The translations under genes were made by a program, and so were the position numbers. 42,404 nt of DNA, from positions 1-42,404 of IMG/VR virus record IMGVR_UViG_3300025818_002522. The stretch is one strand, 5' to 3'. The DNA is from a virus. This document shows positions 1 to 8,893 of the stretch, in pieces; the first letter of the stretch is position 1; every line of letters begins with the position of its first letter. The notes beneath the pieces are model-generated. The model ran no database searches. It was given only the letters and a program-made list of their open reading frames with translations, and had not been told where the DNA came from.

Positions 1-173
1 CACCCAAAAGGAAGTATAATGACTTTCTAGCATACGTCTATGTGACCTTTGATAAAAAAATCTCATCAAGCAAGGCAGATAAGATTATAGATAAATATAT
101 AAAAATGAGGAATAGTGTCCTCAGTTACATTGTTACAAACGAAAAATCTATAATTAAACAACTGAACAAGTAA
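1..173 (+). CDS. C-terminal end of an unidentified phage protein (5' truncated by window edge)
   Basis: An open frame runs from base 3 to a TAA at 171-173 with no stop, giving 56 lysine-rich residues ending in KQLNK. The stop overlaps the ATG of the next gene (TAATG), the coupling used throughout this genome, which supports it as the real end of an upstream gene. No domain is recognisable in the piece visible. The start lies outside the window. Confidence 0.7.
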   Translation, partial: PKRKYNDFLAYVYVTFDKKISSSKADKIIDKYIKMRNSVLSYIVTNEKSIIKQLNK

Positions 174-1408
174 TGAAGAGTTTCTTCCAATTTTTATTTG
201 AGACTGCATCACAACAGGCCGCAAGATTGGGTCTGAAAGGTGATGGTCATGGTGGATGGTATGATAATAACGGAGAGTTTGTTGCGAAGACGGAGAAAGG
301 ATCTCTAAAGTTTTATAATAAGAGACAGAGAGTAGGACAACAGGATCCTCCATCAACCGATAAAGAAAAGAAACTTTCACAAACAACATACGAAAAGCAA
401 CCGGCACAAGAACCGACTCAACAAAAAGCAGCAGCACCAGAACAACCTGCCGCACAAGATGCTCCTGCACAAGAAGGACCACCACCAGTAGAAAAAACGA
501 AGGGAACACTGACAGTTACATTTGGTCGTTTTAATCCACCAACAACAGGACACGAAAAATTATTAGATAAGGTTGCCGCAAGTTCTGATGAAGGTGATTA
601 TATTATTGTACCTTCACGCAGTCAGAATAAGAAAAAAAATCCATTAGATCCTGATACAAAGGTTTCAGTAATGAGACAGATGTATCCGACTCATAGTGAG
701 AAGATTGTAAATGATCCTGCGAATAGAACAATTTTTGATGTTCTGAAGAAGGCACATAATGATGGATATACAAATGTAAGAATTGTTGGTGGTGGGGATA
801 GAGTTCAGGAATTTGAGAGATTATCGAATGATTATAACGGAAAACTTTATGCCTTTGATAATGTAGAGGTTCTTTCTGCTGGAGATAGAGATCCTGATGC
901 AGAAGGAACAGAAGGAATGTCTGCATCAAAGCAAAGAAAGGCAGCAGCAGAAGGAGATTTTGCAGCATTCCGTAAAGGTGTTCCTTCTACGATGAATAAT
1001 AAGCAAACAAAAGACCTTTATAATACTCTTCGTGCTGCGATGCAAATCAAAGAAGGATGGAATATGTGGGAGATTGCTCCTAAGTTTGATTGGAAAAGTC
1101 TTCGTGAAAACTTTATCAAGAATAAAGTTTATGCCGTTGGTAGCATAGTAGAAAATCTTAATACAGGATTAGTTGGTAAGATTATTCGTCGTGGAACTAA
1201 CTACCTGATTTGTGTCACCGAAGATAATATTATGTTTAAGTCTTGGATTAAAGATGTATCCGAATCAGTAACTAATAGTAATGCACCTTCTGGTGTTCCT
1301 GCCGATCAAAGACTTGTAGGAACTGATGCTCATAGAAAGTATGTGGAGAAAATGGTTCCCGGAAGTGAATGGGGCAAACAATTTATAAATAAATATAGAA
1401 AAAAGTAA
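173..1408 (+). CDS. Virion-associated-type protein with cytidylyltransferase-like domain
   Basis: A modular 411-residue protein. Residues 1-55 form a Gly/Tyr/Lys-rich module (DGHGGWYDNNGEFVAKTE). A Pro/Gln/Ala-rich linker follows to about residue 110. Residues 112-290 look like a nucleotidyltransferase of the cytidylyltransferase/NMN adenylyltransferase superfamily: GRFNPPTTGHEKLL resembles the GxFxPxHxGH nucleotide-binding motif, and MSASKQRKAA resembles the ISxTxxR motif. The first His of the usual HxGH is Thr here. A small C-terminal region (about 320-411) contains a possible SH3-like fold (VGKIIRRGTNYLIC). The substrate cannot be read from sequence. The context of neighbouring charged structural-type proteins suggests a virion or head-assembly role, which is inference. 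The start is fixed by the TAATG overlap. Confidence 0.75.
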   Translation: MKSFFQFLFETASQQAARLGLKGDGHGGWYDNNGEFVAKTEKGSLKFYNKRQRVGQQDPPSTDKEKKLSQTTYEKQPAQEPTQQKAAAPEQPAAQDAPAQEGPPPVEKTKGTLTVTFGRFNPPTTGHEKLLDKVAASSDEGDYIIVPSRSQNKKKNPLDPDTKVSVMRQMYPTHSEKIVNDPANRTIFDVLKKAHNDGYTNVRIVGGGDRVQEFERLSNDYNGKLYAFDNVEVLSAGDRDPDAEGTEGMSASKQRKAAAEGDFAAFRKGVPSTMNNKQTKDLYNTLRAAMQIKEGWNMWEIAPKFDWKSLRENFIKNKVYAVGSIVENLNTGLVGKIIRRGTNYLICVTEDNIMFKSWIKDVSESVTNSNAPSGVPADQRLVGTDAHRKYVEKMVPGSEWGKQFINKYRKK

Positions 1409-1426
1409 GAGTTATTAGATTTTCCA

Positions 1427-2947
1427 ATGAGTAACCATATTTTTGAAGAAGGACCTCGTAGAGGTCATGCTGCCGGAAATTCGAGTATTGAGCAACAAGC
1501 ATCTCAACTCACTTCTGATATCAAATATAAGGCAAGACAAAAAATGAAAGGAACTTCGGGATCTAATATGAGTCCCGGACAAGTTCAGCAACTTTATAGG
1601 CAACTTCTTGGATCTTCTACTGCTCCTGGTGGAGTCAAGGCAATTGTGAAGAAGAAATTATTTAAAGAACAGATTGATACTGGTGTTGTTCCTGTATCTG
1701 AACATGTAAAAGACTCTTCGTCTTATGTTTATTCTAGAGTTTTTTCTGAGGCAGAAGAAAGAAAATTTGTAGTAAGAGTTACAGATAGAGAAACTGGTAA
1801 CACATCATATAGAAAAGCAGATCGTGCTAAGATCTCAGAACTGAGAGCAAATAAGAATATTTCTTCTGTTGAGATTACTGGACGTAAAGAAGTTGATGAT
1901 GCTTATAAGGGTGATCCAAAACCAAATTATGGTGGTAAGAAGGCAAAGAAAGATTATGATGGTGATGGTAAGATAGAATCTGGGACCGCAGAATATATGG
2001 GTTCTAGAGACAAAGCCATTAAAAAGTCGATGGCAAAAGAAGAGTATATTGATGAGGCACCTTATCAAGTAATGGGTTCTCCTGATGGAAAAAAAGAGAA
2101 AAAGATTGGTAAACCAGTAAAGAGTAGAAAGTATGCTGATTCAAGAGCAGCAGAACTTGCTGATACTCACAAGACAACTGGTGGTCAGTATCGTTCTAAG
2201 TATGTTGAAGAAGTCATCTATGAGAAAGATGATAATGGTGAGAAAAAACTTGATGTAATGAAGAAGGGGAAGAATAATGTAAAGATTAATCCAAGTCTTG
2301 GTGAGAGTATTCGTGCCGAACTTGATTTACTGAAGGCACAAAAAATTGCCGAACAGGATGCTTCTATGAAGCAGCAAGATGATGAAAAGAAGAAAGAGCA
2401 ACTTGCCGCACAGCAGGGTAAGAAAGATAAGATGATGAAGATGAGAATTCTTCAGAATAAAATGAGAGCAGTTAGAGGTGGTGCAGAAATCGCAGCATCT
2501 CATAAATTGGAAGGTGATACTATTGTTGAAGGTGAAGGCATGATGCGTTATTGTCCAAAGTGTGATAAGGATGAGACGAGAGATGAGTGTAAGTATGGTG
2601 GAGAATACTGGGATGAAAACTCCAAACCTGCAAAGAATGAAGAAGATCCAAGATCAATGCCTACTAAAATTAATCTTGCCAAGAACAAGTTGAGAGCAAT
2701 GGGTCTTAAGATGTCTTATGATATGGAAGGTGATATGGTTGAAGAAACCGAAGATTCACTGAAGGATCGACAATTAGAACGTGGTGGTATGGGTGCTAGA
2801 AGGAGACCCCAAAAACCAATTAGTAACACACCCAATACATTTGGTAAGAAGAAACCTGCAGGTGGTCCATCTGCACTTGAAAGAGTAAAGGCAAGCATCA
2901 CTGCCAAGTATGGTCAGGGTGCTATTATGGATACTAAGAAAAAGTAA
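1427..2947 (+). CDS. Large charged structural-type protein with EF-hand-like loop
   Basis: A 506-residue, very Lys/Glu-rich protein. Around residues 180-200 it has DYDGDGKIESG, a DxDxDG calcium-binding-loop-like sequence of a kind I associate with cyanophage and pelagiphage virion-type proteins. Around residues 372-392 a CPKCDKDETRDEC stretch could bind zinc. Several coiled-coil-prone Lys/Glu segments follow. It lies between two other suspected head or virion genes and ends with TAATG overlap into the next gene. No enzymatic domain is visible. A role in the head or as an internal protein is inferred from context only. Confidence 0.65.
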   Translation: MSNHIFEEGPRRGHAAGNSSIEQQASQLTSDIKYKARQKMKGTSGSNMSPGQVQQLYRQLLGSSTAPGGVKAIVKKKLFKEQIDTGVVPVSEHVKDSSSYVYSRVFSEAEERKFVVRVTDRETGNTSYRKADRAKISELRANKNISSVEITGRKEVDDAYKGDPKPNYGGKKAKKDYDGDGKIESGTAEYMGSRDKAIKKSMAKEEYIDEAPYQVMGSPDGKKEKKIGKPVKSRKYADSRAAELADTHKTTGGQYRSKYVEEVIYEKDDNGEKKLDVMKKGKNNVKINPSLGESIRAELDLLKAQKIAEQDASMKQQDDEKKKEQLAAQQGKKDKMMKMRILQNKMRAVRGGAEIAASHKLEGDTIVEGEGMMRYCPKCDKDETRDECKYGGEYWDENSKPAKNEEDPRSMPTKINLAKNKLRAMGLKMSYDMEGDMVEETEDSLKDRQLERGGMGARRRPQKPISNTPNTFGKKKPAGGPSALERVKASITAKYGQGAIMDTKKK

Positions 2948-3315
2948 TGCCTGCAGTATCACAAAAACAACAGAAGTTCTTTGGAATAGTTCGTGCCATT
3001 CAAAAAGGAGAAATGGCACCTACGACTCCTGAGACTGCGAAGGCAGCTGCTGATATGAACAACAGTGATGTAAAGGATTTTGCATCAACCAAACATAAAG
3101 GTCTTCCTGAGAAGAAAAAAGTTCAGGAAAAAATAGACTATGCCGATACTAAGCAAATGAAAAAATTTGCCGATGAAAAGAAAAAGTTTGCCAAGTCAGA
3201 TCAAAGAATGAAGTTTGGTAAATTTTACGATAAGGCTAAAGAAGCAAAAGATAGATTGCGTCCTGGTGAAGTTAAAAAGTTAGTTAATGGTAAGTGGGTA
3301 TCAAATAAAGATTAA
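2947..3315 (+). CDS. DUF3008-like small basic protein
   Basis: A 122-residue protein beginning MPAVSQKQQKFFGIVRAIQ, which matches the start I know for the DUF3008 family (MPA.S..QQ.FFG.V.A.Q.GE). It is strongly basic, with Lys-rich C-terminal half and no membrane segment. The family function is unknown; members occur in T4-like marine phages and their hosts. The ATG overlaps the TAA of the upstream gene, so the two are probably co-translated. Confidence 0.7.
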   Translation: MPAVSQKQQKFFGIVRAIQKGEMAPTTPETAKAAADMNNSDVKDFASTKHKGLPEKKKVQEKIDYADTKQMKKFADEKKKFAKSDQRMKFGKFYDKAKEAKDRLRPGEVKKLVNGKWVSNKD

Positions 3316-3349
3316 ATCTGCTATATAGTTTAGACTTCTGGTTTAAACC

Positions 3350-3553
3350 ATGTTAGCATTTTTACTTCCACTAGCATCAAAAATTATTGGTGATGCAGTT
3401 TCTAAAGTTCCTGATAATGAGGAACTGGGTGAGAAACTTGTAGAGATTTGTCTTGTCATTCTTTCTAAAGCAGTTAAGTTAACCAAAACTGATATGGATG
3501 ATCAACTTCTTGAAGTAGTTTCAAATGCTATTAAAGCAAGAGAAACTGAATAA
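3350..3553 (+). CDS. Small hypothetical protein
   Basis: A 67-residue acidic, Leu/Val-rich helical protein (MLAFLLPLASKIIGDAVSKV). The N-terminal 20 residues are hydrophobic and could be a short membrane helix. It stands alone between short intergenic gaps, with a late-promoter octamer directly after its stop. I do not recognise a family. Confidence 0.55.
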   Translation: MLAFLLPLASKIIGDAVSKVPDNEELGEKLVEICLVILSKAVKLTKTDMDDQLLEVVSNAIKARETE

Positions 3554-3561
3554 TATAAATA
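3554..3561 (+). promoter_or_regulatory. T4-type late promoter octamer
   Basis: TATAAATA lies 33 bases before the next start codon, matching the T4 and cyanomyovirus late promoter consensus. It would drive the 184-residue protein that follows. Confidence 0.6.
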
Positions 3562-3594
3562 TCATTATAAAAAGAATTATAAGGTAATAGAAAC

Positions 3595-4149
3595 ATGTCA
3601 CTTTGGGGTAATAAAGATTTAGTATATGATGCTGGAACAATTGCGGTCAATTTGACTTCTAAAATTGCAACTGGTGCAGTTGGTGTTGTCACATTTACTA
3701 CTTCTGGTATTAGTACTGGAGATGTTATAACTGTTGGTACTGGAGCAACCTATGGTTATGCAGTCGTAAGTGGATTTACATCTACAACAATTTCTATTGC
3801 AGATACTGCTAATTTTGTTTCTGGATTAACAACAGTTCCTGCAGGAACCACATATTTTGTATCACAAGAACCAATTTACACACTTGGTGATTCTACTTAT
3901 GATGCACCAGAATCAAAGACAACTGGTTTCTCCACAAGTCCAGTATTCACTGGAGTATTTGGAATAGATGAAATTGAAGCAGGAATTGCTGCAACAACAG
4001 CATATGCTGTTGCTCATTCTGGTTGGGTTGGAATCACATCTTACATTGATATGCACGGAAACTTGAGAGTCAAATCTGAGGTATTAGTTGCTGGTGGAAT
4101 CTTAACCACATCTGATGCTCCAGATGACGGTCCTTTCCCAGATAGTTGA
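3595..4149 (+). CDS. Virion-type beta-rich protein
   Basis: A 184-residue protein rich in Thr, Ser, Gly and Val, beginning MSLWGNKDLVYDAG. The composition and alternating hydrophobic pattern predict an all-beta fold, as in phage fibre or tail-decoration proteins. It has its own late-promoter octamer upstream, consistent with a structural protein made late. The name is by composition and context; I cannot assign a T4 homologue. Confidence 0.6.
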   Translation: MSLWGNKDLVYDAGTIAVNLTSKIATGAVGVVTFTTSGISTGDVITVGTGATYGYAVVSGFTSTTISIADTANFVSGLTTVPAGTTYFVSQEPIYTLGDSTYDAPESKTTGFSTSPVFTGVFGIDEIEAGIAATTAYAVAHSGWVGITSYIDMHGNLRVKSEVLVAGGILTTSDAPDDGPFPDS

Positions 4150-4158
4150 TAATGTAGT

Positions 4159-4530
4159 ATGAGATTTGAAGAGTTGAATGAGAGTAATTATTTACTCTTT
4201 GCTATAAAATTCTATAATAATCCCCAGGCAGTCACGAAAGATGACTTTGAAGATGACTTAAAAAGAATTAAGTACATCAAGAGATTATTGAAAAGATATA
4301 AAAACACTGGGGAATTAAAAACTCATCTCATATTAAATCATCTAACAGTCTTGTTTAATGTTTTTGATGATGCTACAGTTCCTTTATTATTCTATAATCT
4401 TGAAGATGATCTTTGGGCATGTATAAAAAGTTTTTTTGTATTTTTAAATAGGATACCCGAATATCCTAAAACTATAATAAGTGAAATTGAAACAGATAAT
4501 TATTGCTTAGAACAATTAAAAGAACTCTAA
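4159..4530 (+). CDS. Conserved cyanophage-type hypothetical protein
   Basis: A 123-residue, probably all-helical protein (DDLKRIKYIKRLLKRYK, then LILNHLTVLFNVFDD). Its stop overlaps the next ATG (TAATG). Together with the next two genes it forms a tightly coupled trio. No function recognised. Confidence 0.6.
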   Translation: MRFEELNESNYLLFAIKFYNNPQAVTKDDFEDDLKRIKYIKRLLKRYKNTGELKTHLILNHLTVLFNVFDDATVPLLFYNLEDDLWACIKSFFVFLNRIPEYPKTIISEIETDNYCLEQLKEL

Positions 4531-4991
4531 TGAATATTGATAGGGTTATTTCTAAAATTAGAAACCTAAAAGAAACACCTACTAATAATATTAGTGGTGG
4601 AGATATTGGAACGTATGATAAGTTTCTATTTCCTCCTTCTGAAGATTTACTATCGCAAGATTATCAGACACCCGGAGAATCTGGTCAGGCAAAGTGGAGA
4701 TTTTCTGATGTCTATCCAGTCCAAAAGTTATCATTATCAGATATAGATAATATGGTAGATGCTTCAAAGGAGTTTACTAACGTTATGGACGATAGAAGAT
4801 TATCAAATATAATGAATATGGCCCGATCTATTAGAGAAGAAGCAATTGCTAATTCTGTTGGAGATGGTAGTGGTGTTGCAGGATTGACTGGAGAACCTCC
4901 TGTGAATTTGAAAAAGAAAAAGAGACCTACTATTATCGCCAGAGGTTTGATGCCTGGAGCAAGAAAACGATGGAGTGGTGGAGAAATCTAA
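4530..4991 (+). CDS. Conserved hypothetical protein, possible structural role
   Basis: A 153-residue protein (starting MNIDRVISKIRNLKE) with a Lys-rich, basic C-terminus (NLKKKKRPTIIARG). An in-frame ATG lies 27 bases upstream, but the start used here overlaps the preceding stop as TAATG, the genome's usual arrangement. No known domain. Its position in a run of virion-type genes is the only hint of function. Confidence 0.6.
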   Translation: MNIDRVISKIRNLKETPTNNISGGDIGTYDKFLFPPSEDLLSQDYQTPGESGQAKWRFSDVYPVQKLSLSDIDNMVDASKEFTNVMDDRRLSNIMNMARSIREEAIANSVGDGSGVAGLTGEPPVNLKKKKRPTIIARGLMPGARKRWSGGEI

Positions 4992-5407
4992 TGCTTTCTA
5001 ACAACTCAAAAGTTGCTGTATTAGAATCAAAACTTGATATGTATGAGGAACTCTCAAGAGAGATGCTTTCCAAATTAGAATCTGCAGTAGAAAAAATATC
5101 TGAAGGGAATAATCGTATTGCTCAAATTCTGACGAAGCACGATGAAAGAATTGAGCAAAGTATGAAGACTGATGGTTTGATTATTAAGATGATTGACGAA
5201 TTAAAAGATACGGAAGAAAAAAATAGTAGAATTCTACACGAAAGAATAGATAAAATACAGGTAGAGATAAAAGCATTTTCAAAGTTTAGATGGCAGGTAG
5301 GAGGAGTTCTAGTGGTCTCTGCACTGCTCATAGGTGCCGGTAGTAGAATTGCACCTTTGTTCTTGACTCAGACCCCACAGCAGGTTATAATAGATCCAGT
5401 AAGGTAG
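4991..5407 (+). CDS. Coiled-coil protein with C-terminal membrane anchor
   Basis: A 138-residue protein. Residues 1-95 form a long heptad-rich coiled coil, and residues 96-120 form one hydrophobic transmembrane helix (VGGVLVVSALLIGAG), followed by a short polar tail. The topology resembles small phage membrane proteins tied to lysis or tail-membrane contact, but no family is recognised. The start overlaps the preceding stop (TAATG). Confidence 0.6.
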   Translation: MLSNNSKVAVLESKLDMYEELSREMLSKLESAVEKISEGNNRIAQILTKHDERIEQSMKTDGLIIKMIDELKDTEEKNSRILHERIDKIQVEIKAFSKFRWQVGGVLVVSALLIGAGSRIAPLFLTQTPQQVIIDPVR

Positions 5408-5419
5408 TGTCCATACATA

Positions 5420-6391
5420 ATGGATTTAGTTGACTCCAAGTATATTGGACTGGTATCTTCTCGTCTCCAGAAGTTTAAGAGAGTTAAGGATAATCTCTAC
5501 AACTTTCGTTGTCCTATTTGTGGTGACTCGCAGAAGAATAAGAATAAGACACGGGGATATATCTATCAAGTAAAGAATAATACTAACTTCAAGTGCCATA
5601 ATTGTGGTGCAAGTATGTCTTTCAATAATTTACTAAAGGAGATTGATGTAAATCTTCATAAGCAATATACTCTTGAGAAGTTTAAGGAAGGTCATACTGG
5701 TAGAAACTTTGTTGTGGAAGCACCAAAGTTTGAATTTGTAAAACCAGTATTTAAGAAATCTATTGATCTTCCAAAGGCATCTACAAATTCTTTTGCTAGT
5801 GAATATCTAACAAAACGTAAGATAGATCCAGATAAGTTTTATTATGCTGATAAGTTCATGGAATGGACGAATACGCAAAAACAAACTTTCGACACCATCA
5901 AGAAGGATGAGAGTCGCATCGTGATACCAATGTATGATGAGAATAAAAATCTCATTGGATTTCAGGGAAGAGCACTGGGAAAATCATTCACTAAATATAT
6001 CACTGTGATGTTGGATGAGGAAGCACCGAAGGTTTATGGACTTGAAAGTATCAATAAAAAATTATCTATCTATGTGGTCGAAGGACCCTTTGACAGCACT
6101 TTCATCACTAATAGTGTCGCTTTGTGTGGTAGTGATGGTGACTTGGGTTATCTTAAGGGAAGCAACATTATTTTTGTTTACGATAACGAACCCCGCAATA
6201 GAGAAATTGTTAGAAGGGTTGAAGGATGTATCGATAGAAATGAAAAAGTCGTCATCTGGCCAAATAACATAGTTGATAAAGATATCAATGACATGGTTCT
6301 TTCTGGACATGATGTCATGTCTGTGGTAGAATTGAATACCTATTCAGGACTAGAAGCAAAAATTAAATTTAACAATTGGAAAAAGATATGA
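5420..6391 (+). CDS. 61: DNA primase, T4 gp61 type
   Basis: A 323-residue protein, near the size of T4 gp61 (342). An N-terminal zinc-binding motif is visible (CPICGDSQ at about residue 32 and CHNCGA at about 60). A TOPRIM-like region follows: VVEGPFDSTF near residue 220 and VYDNEPRN near 255 supply the acidic catalytic residues. It would make RNA primers for lagging-strand synthesis together with the gp41 helicase. Its TGA overlaps the ATG of nrdA (ATGA), so replication and nucleotide supply are translationally coupled. Confidence 0.88.
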   Translation: MDLVDSKYIGLVSSRLQKFKRVKDNLYNFRCPICGDSQKNKNKTRGYIYQVKNNTNFKCHNCGASMSFNNLLKEIDVNLHKQYTLEKFKEGHTGRNFVVEAPKFEFVKPVFKKSIDLPKASTNSFASEYLTKRKIDPDKFYYADKFMEWTNTQKQTFDTIKKDESRIVIPMYDENKNLIGFQGRALGKSFTKYITVMLDEEAPKVYGLESINKKLSIYVVEGPFDSTFITNSVALCGSDGDLGYLKGSNIIFVYDNEPRNREIVRRVEGCIDRNEKVVIWPNNIVDKDINDMVLSGHDVMSVVELNTYSGLEAKIKFNNWKKI

Positions 6392-8067
6392 CCAACGGAA
6401 CAAAGGTAACTAAAAGAAATGGAAATAGTGAACCTCTCGACTTAAATAAACTACATGTAATGGTAGAAGAGGCATGTAAAGATCTTGCTGGTGTATCTGC
6501 AAGTCAGGTTGAGATTCAATCTGGTATTCAGTTTTATGATGGTATTACAACAGATGAGATTCAGGAGATTCTAATTCGTTCTGCATCAGACTTAGTAAGT
6601 TTAGATAATCCTAACTATCAGTTTGTTGCCGCACGTCTTCTTTTGTTTGCCGTTCGTAAACAACTGTATGGTCGTATGCACGAAACACCAACAGTAAAAG
6701 AGCAAGTTGAGCAATGTGTTGCTAAAGAAGTTTATGATGCAGAAATACTTGATCTGTATTCTGATGAAGAGTTTGATAAACTTCAGTCCTTTATTGATCA
6801 TGATCGGGACTACTTGTTTACTTATGCAGGTTTGCGTCAAGTCTGTGATAAGTATCTTGTGCAGGACAGGAGTAATGGTAAGGTATATGAGACTCCACAG
6901 TTCATGTATCTTCTGATTGCCGCAACCATATTCTCTAAATATCCAAAGGAAACGAGACTAGATTACGTTAGGAAATATTACGATGCAATCTCAAGACACA
7001 AAATCAACATTCCCACACCTATCATGGCAGGAGTGCGAACTCCACTTCGACAATTTGCTAGCTGTGTTCTTGTTGATGTTGATGACACCCTCGATAGCAT
7101 CTTTAGTTCTGATATGGCTATCGGCAAATATGTTGCACAAAGGGCGGGAATCGGTATCAACGCAGGTCGAATCCGTGGCATCAACAGTAAAATCAGAGGC
7201 GGAGAAGTGCAGCACACAGGTGTTGTTCCATTCCTCAAAAAATTTGAAAGCACTGTCAGATGTTGTACTCAGAATGGCATTCGCGGTGGATCGGCTACGG
7301 TACACTTCCCAATCTGGCACATCGAAATCGAAGACATCCTAGTTCTTAAGAACAATAAGGGTACAGAAGACAACCGAGTGAGGAAACTTGACTACTCAAT
7401 CCAAATTTCAAAACTTTTCTACGAACGTTTCATTAAGAATGGGGAGATTAGCTTATTCTCACCGAATGACGTACCGGGCCTCTATGATGCTTTTGGTACT
7501 GATGCATTTGACGCTTGCTATGTGGACTATGAATCAGATCAGTCTATTCCAAGAAAGACTATCGGGGCACAAGAATTATTTTTCGATCTTCTGAAAGAAC
7601 GTGCCGAAACTGGTAGAATTTATATCATGAATATTGACCATTGCAATTCTCATTCATCCTTTATGGATAAAGTTGAGATGAGCAACCTATGTGTTGCGGG
7701 TGATACAAAGATTGATGTACGAATTACTACTTCTAAAAAAGTTGATGGTAATACAACAGAAACAACTCGTCTCCCTCCTCTTGTATTTGAAATACAACAA
7801 CTTGGAGAATTTATTCAAGAAGGTCTTCCTTTGGAGTGTGTAGAAGTTCTTTCTTATGATCTTGATGGAGATCCATCTAAAGCACTTGATTATAATCAAA
7901 TTACCGCATTTGCTCAAACATCACCAAAAGCAAAAGTAATGAGAATTACTGATGAAGAAAGTGGTAAGAGTATTGTTGTTACTCCAGATCATAAAGTTTA
8001 TACCAAAAATCGTCGATATGTAATGGCAAAGCATCTTAAAGAAACTGACATTCTAAATATTATTTGA
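6388..8067 (+). CDS. nrdA: Ribonucleotide reductase alpha, N-terminal half fused to split-intein N fragment
   Basis: A 559-residue product. Residues 1-434 are class Ia NrdA: ATP-cone (about 3-90), the first redox Cys in FASCVLVDVDD, and the run-up to the active site, NSHSSFMDKVEMSNL. At residue 435 (base 7690) intein sequence begins with Cys1 in CVAGDTKIDV; the intein B-type block (VVTPDHKVYTKNRRYV) is present. The frame then stops at 8065-8067. Start is the ATG overlapping the primase stop; a TTG four codons upstream is less likely. Protein trans-splicing with the partner at 8795-9889 would rebuild an enzyme of 765 residues, close to the 761 of E. coli NrdA. It reduces ribonucleoside diphosphates for phage DNA. 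Confidence 0.9.
   Translation: MTNGTKVTKRNGNSEPLDLNKLHVMVEEACKDLAGVSASQVEIQSGIQFYDGITTDEIQEILIRSASDLVSLDNPNYQFVAARLLLFAVRKQLYGRMHETPTVKEQVEQCVAKEVYDAEILDLYSDEEFDKLQSFIDHDRDYLFTYAGLRQVCDKYLVQDRSNGKVYETPQFMYLLIAATIFSKYPKETRLDYVRKYYDAISRHKINIPTPIMAGVRTPLRQFASCVLVDVDDTLDSIFSSDMAIGKYVAQRAGIGINAGRIRGINSKIRGGEVQHTGVVPFLKKFESTVRCCTQNGIRGGSATVHFPIWHIEIEDILVLKNNKGTEDNRVRKLDYSIQISKLFYERFIKNGEISLFSPNDVPGLYDAFGTDAFDACYVDYESDQSIPRKTIGAQELFFDLLKERAETGRIYIMNIDHCNSHSSFMDKVEMSNLCVAGDTKIDVRITTSKKVDGNTTETTRLPPLVFEIQQLGEFIQEGLPLECVEVLSYDLDGDPSKALDYNQITAFAQTSPKAKVMRITDEESGKSIVVTPDHKVYTKNRRYVMAKHLKETDILNII
7690..8064 (+). mobile_element. Split intein, N-terminal half (IntN, 125 residues)
   Basis: Starts with the splicing nucleophile Cys1 (CVAGDTKI), contains the TxxH motif of intein block B (TPDHKVYT) and ends at a natural stop. 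It is similar in layout to the NrdA split inteins reported from marine phage metagenomes (Dassa and colleagues, 'fractured genes'). It lies just before the catalytic cysteine codon of nrdA. Confidence 0.88.
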
Positions 8068-8096
8068 TTTTTATAGGGAGTGTAATGTCTATATTT

Positions 8097-8104
8097 TATA
8101 AATA
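8097..8104 (+). promoter_or_regulatory. Late promoter octamer for the homing endonuclease gene
   Basis: TATAAATA occurs in the 60-base gap after the IntN stop, 23 bases before the endonuclease start. It would let the inserted endonuclease be expressed separately from the early nrd genes, typical of free-standing homing endonucleases in T4-like phages. Confidence 0.55.
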
Positions 8105-8127
8105 GTTATGAGATTACACCTCCTATT

Positions 8128-8808
8128 ATGAAAACATATATTGTGTATAAAATTACCAATAAGAAAAATAGAAAATCTTACATAGGAAAAACTGAATACT
8201 CTTTGGAGCATCGTTGGAATCGTCATTTATCATCAGCAAGAAACGGTTCTAAATTTAGATTTCATTCTGCTATTAGAAAATATGGTGAAGATTGTTGGGA
8301 CTTATCTGTGATTGAAACCTATCAAACAGAAGATGAAAACATTATTAATGAAAAAGAAACACACTTTATTAAACTTTTTGAAAGTGATACTAAAAAAGGA
8401 TATAATGCCACTTCAGGTGGAACTGGTGGTTGGATGCTTCCCAGATGCTCACAGGAGGTTCAGGAAGAGTGGAGAAACAATATTTCTATAAGAACTACTG
8501 GTCGCAATAATCCAAACTATTCAGGACTCATTGATGAACAACTTATTGAAATTGGAGTAAAGTTTACTAAAAAGTATGGGTTTATTGGTGGCAGAAAAAG
8601 AATAGTTGAGTTTGCTTTTAATGAATTGAATGTAAAATTCCCAAAACATTTTTCTAAAAATAGATTTGGAGGAAACCATCAAAACTTTTATAAATGTATT
8701 GAAAATGAAACTGGATTGGTGTATAATCCTTATTATAGAGACGAAACTCAAAGAAAACTTGCTAAACAACTTTTAGAACAAAACAGGAGAAAAAATGCTA
8801 AAGATTGA
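8128..8808 (+). CDS. GIY-YIG homing endonuclease inserted between the two nrdA halves
   Basis: A 226-residue protein. GIY-YIG catalytic region at residues 1-95: IVYKITN (GIY position), SYIGKT (YIG position), catalytic Arg in EHRWNRH, metal-binding Glu in NEKETHFIKLF and the conserved Asn in GYNATSGGTGGW. Residues 125-226 are basic and probably bind DNA (GRNNPNYSG, then GGRKRIVEFAFNEL). It has its own late promoter and overlaps the start of the downstream nrdA fragment by 14 bases. Its expected role is to cut intein-less or unfractured nrdA alleles and spread the insertion. It is not fused to the intein. Confidence 0.88.
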   Translation: MKTYIVYKITNKKNRKSYIGKTEYSLEHRWNRHLSSARNGSKFRFHSAIRKYGEDCWDLSVIETYQTEDENIINEKETHFIKLFESDTKKGYNATSGGTGGWMLPRCSQEVQEEWRNNISIRTTGRNNPNYSGLIDEQLIEIGVKFTKKYGFIGGRKRIVEFAFNELNVKFPKHFSKNRFGGNHQNFYKCIENETGLVYNPYYRDETQRKLAKQLLEQNRRKNAKD

Positions 8809-8893
8809 ATATCTCGAAGAAGAAATTCCCGTTTACGATATTACCGTAAAAGGAACACATAATTTCTTTGCAAATGACATTCTTGTCCATAAT
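8795..8893 (+). mobile_element. Split intein, C-terminal half (IntC, 33 residues)
   Basis: Begins MLKIEYLEEEIPVYDITVKG and ends with NFFANDILVHN, carrying the block F and block G signatures with the penultimate His and terminal Asn. The next codon is Cys (8894-8896), the +1 nucleophile. A good ribosome site (AGGAGA at 8785-8790) precedes the ATG inside the endonuclease gene. Confidence 0.9.

Noticed and set aside
66-509. 147-residue minus-strand open frame
   Set aside because: It is antisense to the start of the cytidylyltransferase-like gene, has Leu/Val/Ser-rich shadow composition and no ribosome site.
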